From assembly GCA_015064195.1 (NCBI GenBank), contig SVSO01000022.1, positions 1 to 21,384 on the forward strand: DNA of 21,384 nt, written 5' to 3'. Under the pieces are notes generated by a model, which had not been told where the DNA came from, searched no databases, and worked only from the letters and a program-made list of their open reading frames with translations. Source of the stretch: Oscillospiraceae bacterium. Lineage in GTDB: Bacteria; Bacillota_A; Clostridia; Oscillospirales; CAG-272. Made by a program: the position numbers and the translations under genes. Positions 1 to 7,849 of this stretch are shown here, in pieces (positions within the stretch are counted from its first letter, which is position 1; every line of letters begins with the position of its first letter).

Positions 1-952
1 GCATCCGTTCCGCCACTGCAATGGCGGCGATGGCGTTGTAAATGTTGAATTTTCCCGGCATCCGAAGCTCGTACTCCCGCTCACCGAGAGGCGTGCGGCA
101 AAGGAATCGTTCGCCGAGGATGTTGCCGCTTTTCCAGATGCCGAGGGGCTTTGCGGTAATGTCATGGGCCGTGCCTTCATCCATGCCGAAGGTCTGTCGG
201 ATGCAGTTTGAAGCGCGGGCCATGTCGGTGAAATGAGCATCGTCGGAGTTGAAAATACCGTAGCGGCACTGACGGAACAGCTCGGCCTTGCAGCTCATGT
301 AATGCTCGAAGGTGGGATGCTCCACGCCGCCGATATGGTCGCGGGAGAGGTTGGTGAACACGCCGATATGGAAATGAATGCCGGCCACGCGATGCATGAA
401 CATGGCCTGACTGGACACCTCCATCACCACCGCCGCGACACCCGCATCCGCCATTTTCCGGAACGCGCGGTGAAGCTCATAGCTCTCCGGCGTGGTATTT
501 TTCGTCACGGTGCGCACGCCGTTGTAATAAATGCCCGTCGTGCCGATGTAAGCCGTATTGATGCCGCCTGCCGCCAAAATATCTCTTGCCAGCGATGCGA
601 CGGTCGTTTTGCCCTTCGTGCCCGTCACGCCGATGATGGCCAGCGAGCGCGCCGGATGCTCAAAGAAAGCCGCCGATGTGAGTGCCAGCGCAAGGCGGGT
701 GTCGGGGGTGACGATCTGCACCGCGTCAGCGGGAAGCGGCAGTCTGCGCTCCACCAGAAATGCGCGGCAGCCCTTATCGTACACGCTCATGGCGAAGTCG
801 TGGCCGTCCATCCGTGCGCCGACAAGACACACGAACAAACATCCCGCAGCCTCCGGCTTCCGCGAATCGTAGACGATATCCGCAATGTCAATACCGATGA
901 TGTCCGCACTCGCCGTGAATTCCACATCGGCGAGGATCTGTGATAAAAGCAT
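1..952 (-). CDS. murE: MurE, UDP-MurNAc-tripeptide synthetase (3' part missing at window edge)
   Basis: This cytoplasmic Mur ligase adds the third stem residue (meso-DAP or L-Lys) to UDP-MurNAc-L-Ala-D-Glu using ATP. The 317 residues visible show the P-loop GTKGKTT (111-117), TTPE (153-156), MEVSSQA (177-183), FTNLSRDH (199-206), a candidate carbamylated lysine in CKAELF (K222) and GKFNIYNAIAA (300-310). These are the usual MurE N-terminal and central-domain signatures. About 160-180 residues are outside the window, including the C-terminal motif that separates DAP-type from Lys-type enzymes, so the substrate cannot be read here. The ATG at 950-952 follows AAAGGAG and lies 10 bp after the racemase stop. 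It is the last visible gene of the asnB-ligase-racemase-murE series. The family call is firm; the substrate is open. Confidence 0.93.
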   Translation of the reverse strand, partial: MLLSQILADVEFTASADIIGIDIADIVYDSRKPEAAGCLFVCLVGARMDGHDFAMSVYDKGCRAFLVERRLPLPADAVQIVTPDTRLALALTSAAFFEHPARSLAIIGVTGTKGKTTVASLARDILAAGGINTAYIGTTGIYYNGVRTVTKNTTPESYELHRAFRKMADAGVAAVVMEVSSQAMFMHRVAGIHFHIGVFTNLSRDHIGGVEHPTFEHYMSCKAELFRQCRYGIFNSDDAHFTDMARASNCIRQTFGMDEGTAHDITAKPLGIWKSGNILGERFLCRTPLGEREYELRMPGKFNIYNAIAAIAVAERM

Positions 953-962
953 AGATGCTCCT

Positions 963-1673
963 TTAATCGAAAATAGTCTTTTTTCCGCAGGCGCGGATGG
1001 AGGACAGGGCGAGGCAATGGAGGGGATCCACGTAAAAATCTCCCAGCTTCGCATTTTTCTTGATGAGGGACAGCTCCGTGCAGCCGAGGATCAGCCGCTC
1101 ACAGCCCTTCTCCCGCATATCGTGGGCGATGTCGAAAAAGCTCTCCATGTCCGCATCCCGCCCGCTTTTGATCTGGTCGTAGATGATGGACATGACCCGC
1201 CGCTGATGTGCCCCATCGGGGATGACGCACTCGATGCCGCGAGAGGCGCAGTATTTCTGATACGTCCCCGATTCCACCGTGCCGTCGGTGGCAAGCAGAC
1301 CGAATTTTGTCACGCCCCGGGCGGTCAGATGAGCCACCGCTTCCTCAATGATGTTGAGGATCGGCACGTCCACGCTCTCCGCCAGCCGGTCGTAGAAATA
1401 ATGGGCCGTGTTGCAGGGGATGGCGATTACGTCCGCGCCGAATGCGGCAAGCCGTTTCGCATCGGGGATCATGGCGTCAAGGGGGTTCTCCGTGGATTTT
1501 CCCACGATGTACGCCGTCCGGTCGGGTGTTGAGGCGCGGCTGGAGATCACGATGTCCAGATGCTCCTGATCGCTGTCCGCCCGCGTCAGCGACGTGAGCA
1601 GCTCATAGAAATACACCGTGGACATAGGGCCGATCCCGCCCAGCACACCCAGCGTTTTACTCGTCTTTTCCAT
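963..1673 (-). CDS. racD: Aspartate racemase (Asp/Glu racemase family)
   Basis: This is a PLP-independent racemase interconverting L- and D-aspartate. The protein has 236 residues. It opens with LGVLGGIGPMSTVYFYE and carries both catalytic cysteines, C87 in IPCNTAH and C198 in LGCTEL. The GGIGPM.T start is typical of aspartate rather than glutamate racemases. I chose the ATG at 1671-1673, which places the conserved first strand at residue 8. An in-frame ATG at 1709 has no ribosome site. The chosen start lies 17 nt inside the end of the upstream ligase gene, which suggests translational coupling; its own Shine-Dalgarno is weak. Next to a D-Asp ligase, its likely job is to supply D-Asp for cell-wall precursors. 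An alternative is a general amino-acid racemase. Confidence 0.88.
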   Translation of the reverse strand: MEKTSKTLGVLGGIGPMSTVYFYELLTSLTRADSDQEHLDIVISSRASTPDRTAYIVGKSTENPLDAMIPDAKRLAAFGADVIAIPCNTAHYFYDRLAESVDVPILNIIEEAVAHLTARGVTKFGLLATDGTVESGTYQKYCASRGIECVIPDGAHQRRVMSIIYDQIKSGRDADMESFFDIAHDMREKGCERLILGCTELSLIKKNAKLGDFYVDPLHCLALSSIRACGKKTIFD

Positions 1674-2892
1674 AATATTTCTTGAATTTTCCGTAATGAT
1701 TATGCCCATGCATGGCGAGATAGAACACCCGCATGGGATTCATGAACGTGTCCGGACGATACCACAGTGCCGCATGAGCCGCACCGGATTTTGCCAGCGC
1801 CTTGGCTTTTTTCACGCATTCTGCATCCCGGCAGTATTCGTACACCACGCCCCTCGGAATGCTGTGCCACAGCACCTCACGATCGCAGAAATACGTCTCG
1901 CCGAGGTCGCGCTTCTCCACATGATCCTCCACGATATAGCGCGCCACATTGCAGCCGGCGGCAGTGACATAATTGTTGGAGCGGCCGAGGCGCAGATTGA
2001 TCTCAAACGCGCGGAAGGTTCCGTCCCGCTCGTCGTATTTGATATCGAAATTGGAATAGCCCACAAAGCCGATCTCTTCAAGGTACGTCTTGAATTTTTC
2101 CATCAGCGGCTGATCCTTTTCCGTGATGATGGCGCAGTGATTGCCGAGACCCTTGGGGGTATGCTCCTCCAGCAGTACATGGCCGAGGCACATCATCTTT
2201 ACTTTGCCGTTTCTGTCGGAATAGGCCGTCAGAACGCGCATTTTCGTGTCATCGCCGGGAATCATATCCTGCAGGATGATCTTCTCCGGATAGCCGGATG
2301 CATAGATTCTGCGGATGATGATCTCCGCTTCCCCCGCAGTTGCGGCGGTGTAGACCTTCTTCATGCCGTCAAAGGGATATTTCCAATAGACCGCGCTTGC
2401 TGACGGCTTGATGATGATGGGATAGGAGAATCCAAGCGCGGATTCCTCCAGTGCCGATTCCAGCTCAGTTTCGGGGGAAACGATGGCAGTCTTCGGATAG
2501 AGAATGCCGAATCGGTCACAGTCCTCGTAGAAATTCGCCTTGTACGCCAGCCGCTCGAACAGCTCCGGCCCGATGTAGGGCACGATGTAACGGGGACGCA
2601 GTCTGTCGCCGTAATGGATGAGCAGGGACGCATAATCGTCGGTGCAGCCGAATGCGATGAGAATTGCGTCCGGATGGGCGTCGGCGAAATCGGTGAGCGT
2701 TTTCACCATCACCTCCGGCTCGTCGAGCTTTTCCACCGCTGTGAATTTCAGAATGCGGGTATAATTGGACGCGCCGATGGCATAGCGTCCGAATGCGTAG
2801 GATGTTACGCCGTACTGCTCATGGAATGCGCGGGCTACATTGTAGCAGTTTAAGTCCGCGCCGAGAAGCACGGGAATAATCGTGTGATTCAT
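1657..2892 (-). CDS. D-aspartate ligase-like ATP-grasp enzyme (Asl family)
   Basis: This is a 411-residue ATP-grasp protein. By family, such enzymes activate D-aspartate as the beta-aspartyl phosphate and couple it to the epsilon-amino group of L-lysine in UDP-MurNAc-pentapeptide. It resembles Enterococcus faecium Aslfm as I recall it. Shared features are the IPVLLGADLN opening (6-15), PYIGPELFERL with a Y.K.NFYE helix, IIKPS (160-164), LQDMIPGDD (207-215) followed by MRVLTAY, MMCLGHVLLE, NFDIKYDERDG (281-291) and FEINLRLGRS (296-305). Its length is close to the roughly 420 residues of the family. The start at 2890-2892 follows AAAGGAA; an in-frame ATG at 2922 is less well placed. It sits 33 bp after asnB and overlaps racD by 17 nt. 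Another ATP-grasp ligase of the same subfamily, acting on a different acceptor, is possible. Confidence 0.8.
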   Translation of the reverse strand: MNHTIIPVLLGADLNCYNVARAFHEQYGVTSYAFGRYAIGASNYTRILKFTAVEKLDEPEVMVKTLTDFADAHPDAILIAFGCTDDYASLLIHYGDRLRPRYIVPYIGPELFERLAYKANFYEDCDRFGILYPKTAIVSPETELESALEESALGFSYPIIIKPSASAVYWKYPFDGMKKVYTAATAGEAEIIIRRIYASGYPEKIILQDMIPGDDTKMRVLTAYSDRNGKVKMMCLGHVLLEEHTPKGLGNHCAIITEKDQPLMEKFKTYLEEIGFVGYSNFDIKYDERDGTFRAFEINLRLGRSNNYVTAAGCNVARYIVEDHVEKRDLGETYFCDREVLWHSIPRGVVYEYCRDAECVKKAKALAKSGAAHAALWYRPDTFMNPMRVFYLAMHGHNHYGKFKKYYGKDE

Positions 2893-2925
2893 GACAGTTT
2901 CCTTTATATGTGTGTTTTTCAAAAA

Positions 2926-4758
2926 TTATTCCGCGAGAAAGAAGCGGCGATACCAGATGAGGAAGGTGTAAACCGTCCAGATTTTCCGTCCGTTGTTCGC
3001 CTTTCCGTCATGATGGGCATCAAGGAGCGAAATCAGCGCATCCGTGTCGAAGAATTCCTTCGCCGCGTCGCTCTCGAATTCCGCTTTGATGAGATTGTAA
3101 TATTTTTCCTCCTGCATCCAGTACCGGATGGGCACGGGAAAGCCCATCTTCTTGCGGTCGGCCCATTCATCGGGAAGCGTGCGGTTTGCCGCCTTGCGGA
3201 AGATGTATTTGGTATTTTTGCCGTTGATTTTGTACTCGTGGGGAATGGCCTGCGCCTGTTCCATCACCTTTTTGTCGAGGAACGGCACGCGCAGCTCAAG
3301 CGAGTGCGCCATGGACATTTTGTCCGCCTTCAGAAGAATATCTCCCGGCATCCACAGATTCAGATCGAGATACTGCTTTTTGTCAAGCTCGGATTTGTCT
3401 TTGACACGGGCATAGATGGGAGCGGTCACTTCCTTCACCGACGGCCCCACGCGATACTCCGGCTTCAGCACAGCAAGTGCCTCCTTCTCCGGCCAGACCC
3501 TGGCCTGCCCGATGAAGTAATCCTCCGGATTTCCGCTGGATTTGATGATGAAATCGTGGCCCTTGAAGTAGGGCAGTTTTTTTGCGATTCCTGCCGCCGC
3601 CACCCGCAGGAATTTGGGGATGCGCTTGTATTTCTGCATGAGCGGGGATTCGTCGTACCACTCGTAGCCGGCGTAGATCTCGTCCGCGCCCTCGCCGGAA
3701 AGCACCACCGTCACGTGCTCGCGGGCCAATTTCGCAAGGAAATACAGCGGCACGGAGGAGGGATTGGACTGCGGCTCATCCATGTGATACTGGATGTCGG
3801 AGAAGGCATCAAAGCATTCGTCGGCAGTGATGAGCTTGCGGTAATTCTCGATGCCAAGCTTATCCGACAGCTCCTTCGCGTAGTCCGTTTCGTTGAATTT
3901 ATCGTAGGCAAAGCCCACGGAGAAGGTCTTGTCGGGCATGAGGCAGGCGGTGATGTAAGACGAATCCACGCCGCCGGATAAAAATGCGCCAACCTTCACG
4001 TCGCTGATCCGATGCGCTTCCACGGATTCGTGCACCGTTTTGTCGATGGCATCCACATACGCCTCAAATTCGCCGGGAAGCTCCGTGAAATCCGCGTCCC
4101 AATAGCGGGCGATCTTCATCTCGCCGCCCAGCTCCAGCGTGAAGGAATGGGCAGGTGGAAGCTTGAATACGCCCTCAAAAAAGGTCTCGTCCAGCGAGGA
4201 ATACTGGAAGGTGAGATAGGGTCGGAGTGCGCGGCGGTTCAGCTTTTTGTCGAAGTTCGGATGCTCGAGGAAGGACTTGATCTCCGAGCCGAACAGATAG
4301 TCCCCGCCCGCCGTTTTGTAATAGTAAAAGGGCTTGATGCCAAAGATATCGCGCGCGCCGTAGAAGCGTTTCTGATTCTTATCGTAAATGACAAAGGCGA
4401 ACATTCCGCGCAGATGGGATGCCAGCTCCTCGCCGTACTTTTCCCAGCCGTGAACCAGCACCTCCGTGTCGGAATTCGTCGCGAAAACGTGACCGTCGTG
4501 CTGAAGCTCGCGGCAAAGCTCCATAAAATTGTAGATCTCGCCGTTGAATACAATGACGATGCTGCCGTCCTCATTGTACATGGGCTGTGAGCCGTTCGCA
4601 AGGTCGATGATGGACAGCCGGCGGAATCCAAGCGCCGCATCCTCGTCCAAGTATTCGCCCGCCGAATCCGGCCCGCGGTGGATGATCCGCGCCATCATTT
4701 TGTTTAATATTTCCTGTTTGCGTTCCAGCTTCCCGGAGAAGCCAACAAATCCGCACAT
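2926..4758 (-). CDS. asnB: Glutamine-hydrolysing asparagine synthetase family (AsnB/AsnH)
   Basis: This 610-residue amidotransferase has an N-terminal Ntn glutaminase domain and a C-terminal adenylating synthetase domain. Visible landmarks are the catalytic Cys2 (MCGFVGF), HRGPDS (27-32), RRLSIIDL (46-53), NGEIYN (72-77), GARD (134-137), the PP-loop SGGVDSS (261-267), HMDEPQSNPSS, VLSGEGADEIYAGY and LKADKMSMAHSLELRVPFLD. All key residues are present, so it should be active. Classical members make L-Asn from L-Asp and Gln. Relatives called AsnH (lactic acid bacteria) amidate the D-Asp branch of peptidoglycan precursors, and LtsA/AsnB types amidate meso-DAP. First place in an operon with a D-Asp ligase, aspartate racemase and murE favours a wall role, but that is inference. 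A good extended -10 promoter lies just upstream. Confidence 0.92.
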   Translation of the reverse strand: MCGFVGFSGKLERKQEILNKMMARIIHRGPDSAGEYLDEDAALGFRRLSIIDLANGSQPMYNEDGSIVIVFNGEIYNFMELCRELQHDGHVFATNSDTEVLVHGWEKYGEELASHLRGMFAFVIYDKNQKRFYGARDIFGIKPFYYYKTAGGDYLFGSEIKSFLEHPNFDKKLNRRALRPYLTFQYSSLDETFFEGVFKLPPAHSFTLELGGEMKIARYWDADFTELPGEFEAYVDAIDKTVHESVEAHRISDVKVGAFLSGGVDSSYITACLMPDKTFSVGFAYDKFNETDYAKELSDKLGIENYRKLITADECFDAFSDIQYHMDEPQSNPSSVPLYFLAKLAREHVTVVLSGEGADEIYAGYEWYDESPLMQKYKRIPKFLRVAAAGIAKKLPYFKGHDFIIKSSGNPEDYFIGQARVWPEKEALAVLKPEYRVGPSVKEVTAPIYARVKDKSELDKKQYLDLNLWMPGDILLKADKMSMAHSLELRVPFLDKKVMEQAQAIPHEYKINGKNTKYIFRKAANRTLPDEWADRKKMGFPVPIRYWMQEEKYYNLIKAEFESDAAKEFFDTDALISLLDAHHDGKANNGRKIWTVYTFLIWYRRFFLAE

Positions 4759-4800
4759 ATCTATCGTAACCTCGTATAGAGAATTTTTTCGTATTTATAT

Positions 4801-4829
4801 ATTATATCACAAATGCAGGAAGAAATAAA
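4801..4829 (-). promoter_or_regulatory. Sigma-A-type promoter for the asnB-asl-racD-murE operon
   Basis: Reading the minus strand, TTTATT (4824-4829) is followed after 17 bp by TATAAT (4801-4806), which is preceded by an extended -10 TGA (4807-4809). The -35 is weak and the extended -10 should compensate. The predicted start leaves a leader of about 35 nt before the asnB ATG. The promoter sits in the 86-bp gap after ttcA, which has no visible terminator, so read-through from ttcA is also possible. Confidence 0.7.
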
Positions 4830-4844
4830 GTGTTTTCTGTAAAA

Positions 4845-5597
4845 TTATTCGTCGTCATCCGGAAATTTCATCAGCTTCGTTTCACGATAACCGTCAATGC
4901 CCGCCTTCTGAAGCGCACCAAAAATGCGATGGCGCAGGCCTTTGTTCTGACGCTCCAGCTGAATGAGCAGCTGCTTCATGGATTCACGCTCCGTGTTCTT
5001 GTCGGCGGGACAGGGCGACGTGATGACGGGAAGGGGATGGCGATTGACAAAATAGCGTACATCCTTCTCCTGCGCGTATAAAAGCGGCCGGATCATGGTC
5101 AGATCCTTGCGGGAAAGATAGGTGACGGGTGAAAACGACCCAAGCCGCCCCTCGTAAAAGAGATTGAGCATGAAGGTGTCCACCACATCGTCAAAATGAT
5201 GCCCCAGCGCAAGCTTGCTGCAGCCCTGACGCTTGCATTCGTCGTGAAGCGCACCCCGGCGCATCTTGGCACAAAGTCCGCAGGGATTCTTTTCTTTGCG
5301 CACATCAAAGACAACCCGCGCAATCTGCGTCGGCACAACAACAAACGGCACATCCAGCTCCCGGCAAAGATCGGCAATGGGCGAAAAATCAACACCGTCA
5401 AAGCCCATGTCCACCGTAATAGCCACAAGCTCAAATTTCTTCGGATAAAAGCGGCGAAGCTCAGCGAGAGCAAAAAGAAGGGTGAGAGAATCCTTGCCGC
5501 CGGAGATACCGACACCAATGCGATCCCCATCGGCGATCATGTCATAATCATCCACCGCCCGCCGGGTAAACGATAAAATACGCTTGAGTTCTTTCAT
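4845..5597 (-). CDS. TtcA-like tRNA thiolation enzyme (PP-loop ATPase)
   Basis: This N-type ATP-pyrophosphatase has 250 residues. It carries the PP-loop SGGKDS (32-37), a CGLC pair (C106, C109) after KNP, LGHHFDDVVDT (131-141), and a further cysteine in SPCP (C196). This arrangement matches the TtcA/TtuA family, which uses an iron-sulfur cluster bound by three cysteines to put sulfur on tRNA (2-thiocytidine at position 32 in TtcA). The start at 5595-5597 follows AGGTG. An in-frame ATG at 5651 would add a hydrophobic stretch that the family lacks. It ends 86 bp before asnB on the same strand. A different tRNA thiolation target within the family cannot be excluded. Confidence 0.85.
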   Translation of the reverse strand: MKELKRILSFTRRAVDDYDMIADGDRIGVGISGGKDSLTLLFALAELRRFYPKKFELVAITVDMGFDGVDFSPIADLCRELDVPFVVVPTQIARVVFDVRKEKNPCGLCAKMRRGALHDECKRQGCSKLALGHHFDDVVDTFMLNLFYEGRLGSFSPVTYLSRKDLTMIRPLLYAQEKDVRYFVNRHPLPVITSPCPADKNTERESMKQLLIQLERQNKGLRHRIFGALQKAGIDGYRETKLMKFPDDDE

Positions 5598-5648
5598 AAA
5601 ACAACACCTGAACGAATAAAATAAAACAACAATTAAAATACAAACAGC

Positions 5649-5771
5649 CACGCAGAGACAGTTGCCGGGGTAGGGGACCCGGCTGCGTGAGAGCTATACC
5701 GTCGCTGCACGAAATGTGTGTTAGCGATAGCGTTGAATAAAGTTCTTTGCCAAGCTTTCTTTCAAGAAAGC
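5649..5771. repeat. Structured, repeat-like intergenic element
   Basis: The 229-bp gap between the divergent ttcA-like and amidase genes contains two ordered structures. The first is a nested inverted repeat: CACGCAG (5649-5655) pairs with CTGCGTG (5683-5689), enclosing CCGGG (5665-5669) and CCCGG (5678-5682). The second is a perfect 8-bp hairpin, GCTTTCTT (5754-5761) with AAGAAAGC (5764-5771). Neither is followed by a T-tract, so they do not look like intrinsic terminators. The composition is that of a dispersed non-coding repeat, but no second copy exists in this window, so that reading is inference. Confidence 0.4.
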
Positions 5772-5826
5772 GCCGCGTCCCCTTCCAGCAAACAAGTCTG
5801 AATCACACCCCCAAGGAGGCCACACC

Positions 5827-6387
5827 ATGCCAAAAGTATACATCGACCAAGGACATAATCCGGTGAATCCCAATGCGGGAGCGGAGGGAAACGGACTGAG
5901 AGAGCAGGATCTGACCTATCGGATCGGACGGATTCTTGCTGATATTCTCAATAACAATCCGCAGTTTGAGGCGCGTACTTCGCGCAATTCGCCCACGGAA
6001 CAGCTGGGTACGTCCAATTCTTCGTCGCTGGCCGCACGGGTTCGCGATGCCAATGCGTGGGGCGCGGATATTTTCCTCAGTCTGCATACCAATGCGTATC
6101 AGAATCCGGCGGCGTCGGGAGTGGAGGCGTTCGCATTCCGGGAGGGAACGAACGGATTCCGCCTCGCCGAGGATGTCACCGATCAGCTGTCGCTCATTAC
6201 GGGACTGCCGAATCGGGGCGCATTTGCACGACCGGGGCTGTATGTTCTCCGCCGCACCAATATGCCCGCCGCACTCATTGAAATGGGATATATCACAAAT
6301 CCGGGCGATGCGGCATTGATGCGGGACGAACCCGATCTGTTCGCACTGGGGATTTATAACGGAATTCTGGAATATTTCGGGATGTAG
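5827..6387 (+). CDS. N-acetylmuramoyl-L-alanine amidase (Amidase_3 family)
   Basis: This zinc amidase cleaves the bond between MurNAc and L-Ala of peptidoglycan. The protein is 186 residues and consists only of the catalytic domain. Zinc ligands are H10 (YIDQGHNP), E26 (GLREQD) and H87 (SLHTNA). The catalytic glutamate is E152 in ALIEMGYITN. It has no signal peptide, membrane anchor or wall-binding repeats, unlike CwlD or LytC. It would therefore stay in the cytoplasm unless released by lysis or delivered during sporulation or germination. The start is set by a strong AAGGAGG 7 nt upstream. It is followed after 43 bp by spoVAF on the same strand, which suggests a spore-related role. A phage-derived lysin is an alternative, but no phage gene is nearby. 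Confidence 0.88.
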   Translation: MPKVYIDQGHNPVNPNAGAEGNGLREQDLTYRIGRILADILNNNPQFEARTSRNSPTEQLGTSNSSSLAARVRDANAWGADIFLSLHTNAYQNPAASGVEAFAFREGTNGFRLAEDVTDQLSLITGLPNRGAFARPGLYVLRRTNMPAALIEMGYITNPGDAALMRDEPDLFALGIYNGILEYFGM

Positions 6388-6396
6388 ATGGGCATA

Positions 6397-6420
6397 CTGT
6401 GAATATCAATTTCACAGGAG
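6397..6420 (+). promoter_or_regulatory. Hairpin touching the spoVAF ribosome site
   Basis: CTGTGAA (6397-6403) and TTCACAG (6411-6417) form a perfect 7-bp stem with a 7-nt loop. The 3' arm overlaps the first two bases of the AGGAG ribosome site (6416-6420) used by the gene starting at 6431. It could lower translation of the downstream gene relative to the amidase. Whether it acts is unknown. Confidence 0.4.
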
Positions 6421-6430
6421 CTTTTTCGCC

Positions 6431-7849
6431 ATGCCAAAATTCAGTGAACATTACGCCGAAAATGCCGAGCAGCTGGATTCTCTGTTCGGCATCGGCAAAA
6501 ATTACGATTTCGTAGGGCGGGAGCGCATCATTGCCGGTCACTCCGCCCGCTTCTATTTCATCGACAGCTTCGTCCAGCAGGCGACCGTTGACCGCCTGCT
6601 CATCTACCTTGCAGAGCTGGACAAGATCGATTCGCCCGAGGATGTAACAAGAGTCGCCGCCGCCTATTTACCTCATACCGAGGCAACCGTGGAGCGGGAT
6701 ATGGACAAGTTCGTCACGGCAGTCCTGTCCGGCACCATGGGCATCATCATCGACAGCTTCGGTGCGGCGGGCATCATCATGGACGTGCGATTCTATCCGA
6801 CGCGCTCCATCGGCCAGTCGGAGAATGACCGGGTGCTCCGCGGCGCACATGACAGCTTCGTGGAAACCATCAAATTCAATTCCACCCTCATCCGCCGACG
6901 GATCCGTGACCCACGATTCACATTGGAACGGTTTCAGATCGGCAAAACGTCCAAAACCGACGTGGTGATGGCTTATATCGACGGCAAGGCTGACCCCGGC
7001 TATGTGGAGGATATCCGAAGCAAATTAAATAACATCCGTGTGGATGCGCTGACCATGGGACAGGAGAGCCTCGCAGAATGCCTGATCCACCGACGATGGT
7101 ACAATCCATTCCCCAAATTCCGATACACCGAGCGGCCGGATACCGCCGCCGCTCACATTTTGGAGGGCAGCATCGTCCTTCTGTGCGATACGTCGCCGGA
7201 GGTCATGATCCTCCCCACCTGCATTTTCGATTTCATGCAGGAGACGGACGATTTCTATTTTCCGCCGCTGACAGGCTCGTATCTGCGCCTGCTCCGGTAT
7301 TTTGTGTTCATCATGACCATGCTGCTCACGCCTACGTGGTATCTGCTCATCACACACACCGAATGGATCCCGGACTGGCTCAATTTCATCCTCATCGACA
7401 CCGAGGCCAACATCCCCATCATCGTCCAGCTGTTCATCATCGAATTCGCGCTGGATGGGCTGAAGCTGGCCTCCATGAATACGCCGTCATCCCTCAACAA
7501 TACCTTCGGTGTGGTGGGCGGACTTATCCTCGGAGATTTTGCGGTTCAGATCGGATGGTTCGTGCCGGAGGTCATCGTTTACATGGCTTTCGTCGCCATC
7601 GCAAACTTCTCCCAGTCCAGCTACGAGCTTGGATACGCCTTCAAATTTCTGCGGATGCTGCTATTGTTTACCACGGCAATCGGCGGTCTGTGGGGCTATA
7701 TCGGCGGGCTGGTGCTCATTCTCATCCTGCTTGTCTCCAACAAAACCGTCAATGGCAAGCGGCATTATCTCTACCCGCTCATTCCGTGGAACGGACGCGC
7801 TCTCAAGCGGCTTATCGTCCGGGAACAGCTGCGCGTGGAGAAAAAATGA
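6431..7849 (+). CDS. spoVAF: SpoVAF/GerA-family spore membrane protein
   Basis: This 472-residue protein has a soluble N-terminal region (about 1-285) and a C-terminal membrane region with hydrophobic segments near 286-307, 325-345, 358-392 and 408-435. The GerA-family core is clear around 122-165: FYPTRSIGQSENDRVLRG, then FVETI and a NSTLIRRRIRD stretch. The acidic-to-membrane junction and the short NTPSSLNNTFGVVGG loop also fit. The central motif resembles SpoVAF more than the A subunits of nutrient receptors. In Bacillus, SpoVAF sits in the inner spore membrane and is linked to dipicolinate channel function in germination. Here it is not with other spoVA genes but behind a cell-wall amidase. 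The start follows AGGAG at a 10-nt spacing. The stop codon directly abuts that of the convergent yerB-like gene. Confidence 0.87.
   Translation: MPKFSEHYAENAEQLDSLFGIGKNYDFVGRERIIAGHSARFYFIDSFVQQATVDRLLIYLAELDKIDSPEDVTRVAAAYLPHTEATVERDMDKFVTAVLSGTMGIIIDSFGAAGIIMDVRFYPTRSIGQSENDRVLRGAHDSFVETIKFNSTLIRRRIRDPRFTLERFQIGKTSKTDVVMAYIDGKADPGYVEDIRSKLNNIRVDALTMGQESLAECLIHRRWYNPFPKFRYTERPDTAAAHILEGSIVLLCDTSPEVMILPTCIFDFMQETDDFYFPPLTGSYLRLLRYFVFIMTMLLTPTWYLLITHTEWIPDWLNFILIDTEANIPIIVQLFIIEFALDGLKLASMNTPSSLNNTFGVVGGLILGDFAVQIGWFVPEVIVYMAFVAIANFSQSSYELGYAFKFLRMLLLFTTAIGGLWGYIGGLVLILILLVSNKTVNGKRHYLYPLIPWNGRALKRLIVREQLRVEKK

Noticed and set aside
1674..1709. Earlier in-frame ATG of the aspartate racemase
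   Set aside because: It has no ribosome site and adds 12 residues before the conserved N-terminal strand.
2884..3981. Long plus-strand open frame (365 codons) opposite asnB
   Set aside because: It is antisense to a fully recognisable enzyme, has no family motif, and is explained by GC-rich third positions keeping the opposite frame open.
5754..5771. 8-bp hairpin as an intrinsic terminator
   Set aside because: No T-run follows it on either strand, and no gene ends next to it.
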